This document shows, in pieces, positions 5,170 to 6,513 of a stretch of 6,513 nucleotides of DNA. The translations under genes and the position numbers were made by a program. This DNA is from DASWUD01 sp036401755. GTDB lineage: Bacteria; Pseudomonadota; Gammaproteobacteria; Thiohalomonadales; Thiohalomonadaceae. Under the pieces are notes generated by a model. It was given only the letters and a program-made list of their open reading frames with translations, did not search any database and was not told where the DNA came from. Location of the stretch: assembly GCA_036401755.1 (NCBI GenBank), contig DASWUD010000240.1, positions 1-6,513 of the forward strand, read 5' to 3'. The stretch's first letter is position 1. Every line of letters starts with the position of its first letter.

Positions 5170-5484
5170 ATGTGGCGCAAAATTCTTTTCTTGTCCCTTT
5201 TATGCGTCACAGGGGTGTATGCGGCCGAGCCTGAAGATTATTCGTATAAACCAAAGAATGGTTTCATCCCGGACGAAGAGACTGCAATCGCGGTGGCCGT
5301 GGCGGTGTGGAAGCCTATATATGGGGTGGCGCAGATCAAGCACGAAAGTCCATTTGTCGCGAAATTAAAGGATGGCGTCTGGTACGTAAGCGGATCATTG
5401 CCTGAAGGGTGGGCTGGCGGTGTGGCCGAGGCCGAGATTTCGAAAGCAGACGGTACCATCCTGCGCATAAGTCACGGCAAGTAG
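5170..5484 (+). CDS. Secreted NTF2-fold immunity-protein-like domain
   Basis: The product has 104 residues. Residues 1-18 are a clear Sec signal peptide (MWRK, then ILFLSLLCVTGV, cleavage after VYA). Cys12 is not in a proper lipobox, so lipidation is unlikely. The mature part matches, from memory, the NTF2-fold immunity family (Pfam Imm-NTF2 type): GFIPDEETAIAVAVAVWKPIYG (31-52), PFVAKLKDGVWYVSGSLPEG (61-80), GGVAEAEISKADGTILRISHGK to the end. Such proteins were named for pairing with polymorphic toxins, but many occur alone and their real role is often untested. No toxin gene is next to it here. By hand count the first 120 bases around the start are about 48% G+C, lower than the flanking genes, which hints at a different history. 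It could be a periplasmic protein against an outside toxin or simply a fold relative with another function. Confidence 0.8.
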   Translation: MWRKILFLSLLCVTGVYAAEPEDYSYKPKNGFIPDEETAIAVAVAVWKPIYGVAQIKHESPFVAKLKDGVWYVSGSLPEGWAGGVAEAEISKADGTILRISHGK

Positions 5485-5631
5485 CCCGCTACTGCAGCTA
5501 TTCAACAGGCAGCTAACGTTATAACCGATGTTTGACCCATTGTTTCCGCTGCGTAGCGGTATCTCTGTGTGCCGCAATACAAAAACGATTAAACTGTGGT
5601 CCCTGTTAATTAACACCTTTGGAACCTGATC
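5485..5631 (+). promoter_or_regulatory. Intergenic region upstream of purC
   Basis: This 147-base region has a direct repeat GCAGCTA (5494-5500 and 5509-5515), the 8-base palindrome GTTATAAC (5518-5525), a small hairpin CCGCT-GCGT-AGCGG (5546-5559) without a T-run, and the 10-base palindrome GTTAATTAAC (5605-5614). TAAACT (5590-5595) could be a purC -10 but no matching -35 is seen. I do not see an E. coli-type PurR box. The regulatory role is assumed from position. Confidence 0.35.
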
Positions 5632-6513
5632 ATGAGCGATGTGATTGTCGATACCCACCTGCACAGCCTGAAGAAGATCCAGCGCGGCAAGGTGCGCGAC
5701 ATCTTTGCCATCGACGATCAGAAGATGCTCTTCGTCGCCTCCGATCGCCTCTCGGCTTTCGATGTGGTGCTCCCCACCGCCATCCCCGGCAAGGGCAAGG
5801 TGCTGACCGCCATGTCGAACTTCTGGTTCGCACGCACCCAGCACATCGTCGCCAACCATCTTACCGGTATCGACCCCGCCGGCGTGGTGGCGAAGGATGA
5901 AGTGGGGCAGGTGGCGGGCCGTGCGGTGGTGGTGCGCAAGCTGAAGCCGCTGCCGGTGGAGGCGATCGTGCGCGGTTACATCGTCGGCTCCGGCTGGAAG
6001 GAGTACAAGAAGAGCGGCACCGTCTGCGGCATGGTGCTCCCCACCGGCCTGCGCGAAGCCGACAAACTGCCCGCGCCGATCTTCACCCCCTCCACCAAGG
6101 CCGACGTGGGCGATCACGACATCAACATCAGCTTCGAGCGCATGGTGGAACTGGTTGGTCGCCCTCTGGCCGAGCAGGTACGCGAAGTGAGCCTCAAGCT
6201 CTACACCTTTGCCGCGGAGTATGCGCTCACCAAGGGGATCATCATCGCCGACACCAAGTTCGAGTTCGGCCTCGACGAGCAGGGGGGCCTGGTGCTGATG
6301 GACGAGATCCTTACTCCCGACTCCTCGCGCTTCTGGCCGGTCGACTCCTATGCGCCGGGCGCCAACCCCCCCAGCTACGACAAGCAGTATGTACGCGACT
6401 ACCTGGAGAGTCTCGACTGGGACAAGACGCCGCCGGCCCCGGCGCTGCCGGACGAGGTGGTGCAGAAGACGGTGGAGCGTTACCGTGAGGCCTTGCGCCG
6501 CCTGACGGGCTCA
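5632..6513 (+). CDS. purC: Phosphoribosylaminoimidazole-succinocarboxamide synthase (SAICAR synthase), 3' end cut
   Basis: PurC joins CAIR and L-aspartate with ATP hydrolysis to give SAICAR in cytoplasmic purine synthesis. The frame is open from ATG 5632 to the last base, 294 codons with no stop; the long form of the family is usually close to 300 residues, so only a few codons are probably missing. Motifs are RGKVRDIF (18-25), ASDRLSAFDV (36-45), PVEAIVRGYIVGSGW (108-122, signature 1 with Val where Thr/Ala/Ser is more usual before GS), FTPSTKA (151-157), IIADTKFEFG (204-213, signature 2) and DEILTPDSSRFW (224-235). This is the long type, also seen in yeast Ade1, and not the short form of about 237 residues found in E. 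coli. The start has only a weak GGAA site 8 bases upstream. It sits downstream of the immunity-like gene with no evident functional link. Confidence 0.96.
   Translation, partial: MSDVIVDTHLHSLKKIQRGKVRDIFAIDDQKMLFVASDRLSAFDVVLPTAIPGKGKVLTAMSNFWFARTQHIVANHLTGIDPAGVVAKDEVGQVAGRAVVVRKLKPLPVEAIVRGYIVGSGWKEYKKSGTVCGMVLPTGLREADKLPAPIFTPSTKADVGDHDINISFERMVELVGRPLAEQVREVSLKLYTFAAEYALTKGIIIADTKFEFGLDEQGGLVLMDEILTPDSSRFWPVDSYAPGANPPSYDKQYVRDYLESLDWDKTPPAPALPDEVVQKTVERYREALRRLTGS

Noticed and set aside
5546..5559. Terminator after the 5170 gene
   Set aside because: The stem is only 5 bp and no T-run follows on either strand.
5494..5631. Possible integron attC site or mobile-element end after the immunity-like gene
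   Set aside because: The GCAGCTA direct repeat and GTTATAAC palindrome suggested it, but neither RYYYAAC nor GTTRRRY core sites are present in the right arrangement, and no terminal repeats or target duplications were found.
5395..6117. A 240-codon minus-strand open frame opposite purC
   Set aside because: The plus strand encodes clear PurC motifs throughout; the minus-strand translation is a low-complexity G/H/A-rich shadow.

Overview
The window (about 60% G+C by eye) reads as ordinary chromosome of a proteobacterium, most likely a gammaproteobacterial autotroph of the sulfur-oxidiser or purple-sulfur type. The basis is a class II fructose-bisphosphate aldolase of the Calvin-cycle subtype, a CbbR-like LysR regulator and a PykA-type pyruvate kinase close together. 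No RuBisCO gene or other marker that would fix the organism is present, so the taxonomic call is inference.

Layout. Positions 1-2991 (+): the end of phosphoglycerate kinase (pgk), pyruvate kinase (pyk) and fructose-bisphosphate aldolase (fba), a sugar-phosphate operon of the kind found in cbb clusters. A strong hairpin-plus-T terminator separates pgk from pyk, and a textbook terminator follows fba. Positions 3101-3421 (+): a small exported protein with two cysteines and no known function. Positions 3447-4376 (-): a CbbR-like regulator, convergent with the small gene across a perfect hairpin. Positions 4377-4557: a 181-base divergent control region holding a palindrome inside a plausible cbbR promoter, plus a 13-bp RNA hairpin on the other side. 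Positions 4558-5145 (+): a small-domain SAM methyltransferase. Positions 5170-5484 (+): a secreted protein resembling NTF2-fold immunity proteins, with lower G+C at its start and no toxin partner in view. Positions 5632-6513 (+): purC, long form, cut by the window end just before its expected stop.

How it works together. Pgk and Fba serve both the Calvin cycle and glycolysis/gluconeogenesis, Pyk drains phosphoenolpyruvate to pyruvate, and the nearby CbbR-like protein is the likely sensor-regulator for carbon fixation genes. The methyltransferase, the immunity-like protein and purC have no evident link to carbon fixation.

I saw no RNA gene, insertion sequence, CRISPR array or clear new multi-gene system. 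The points most worth checking are the cbbR promoter/palindrome with an apparently leaderless start, the orphan secreted immunity-like protein, the altered NPP-type motif in the methyltransferase, and the pyk start, which should be moved out of the upstream terminator.
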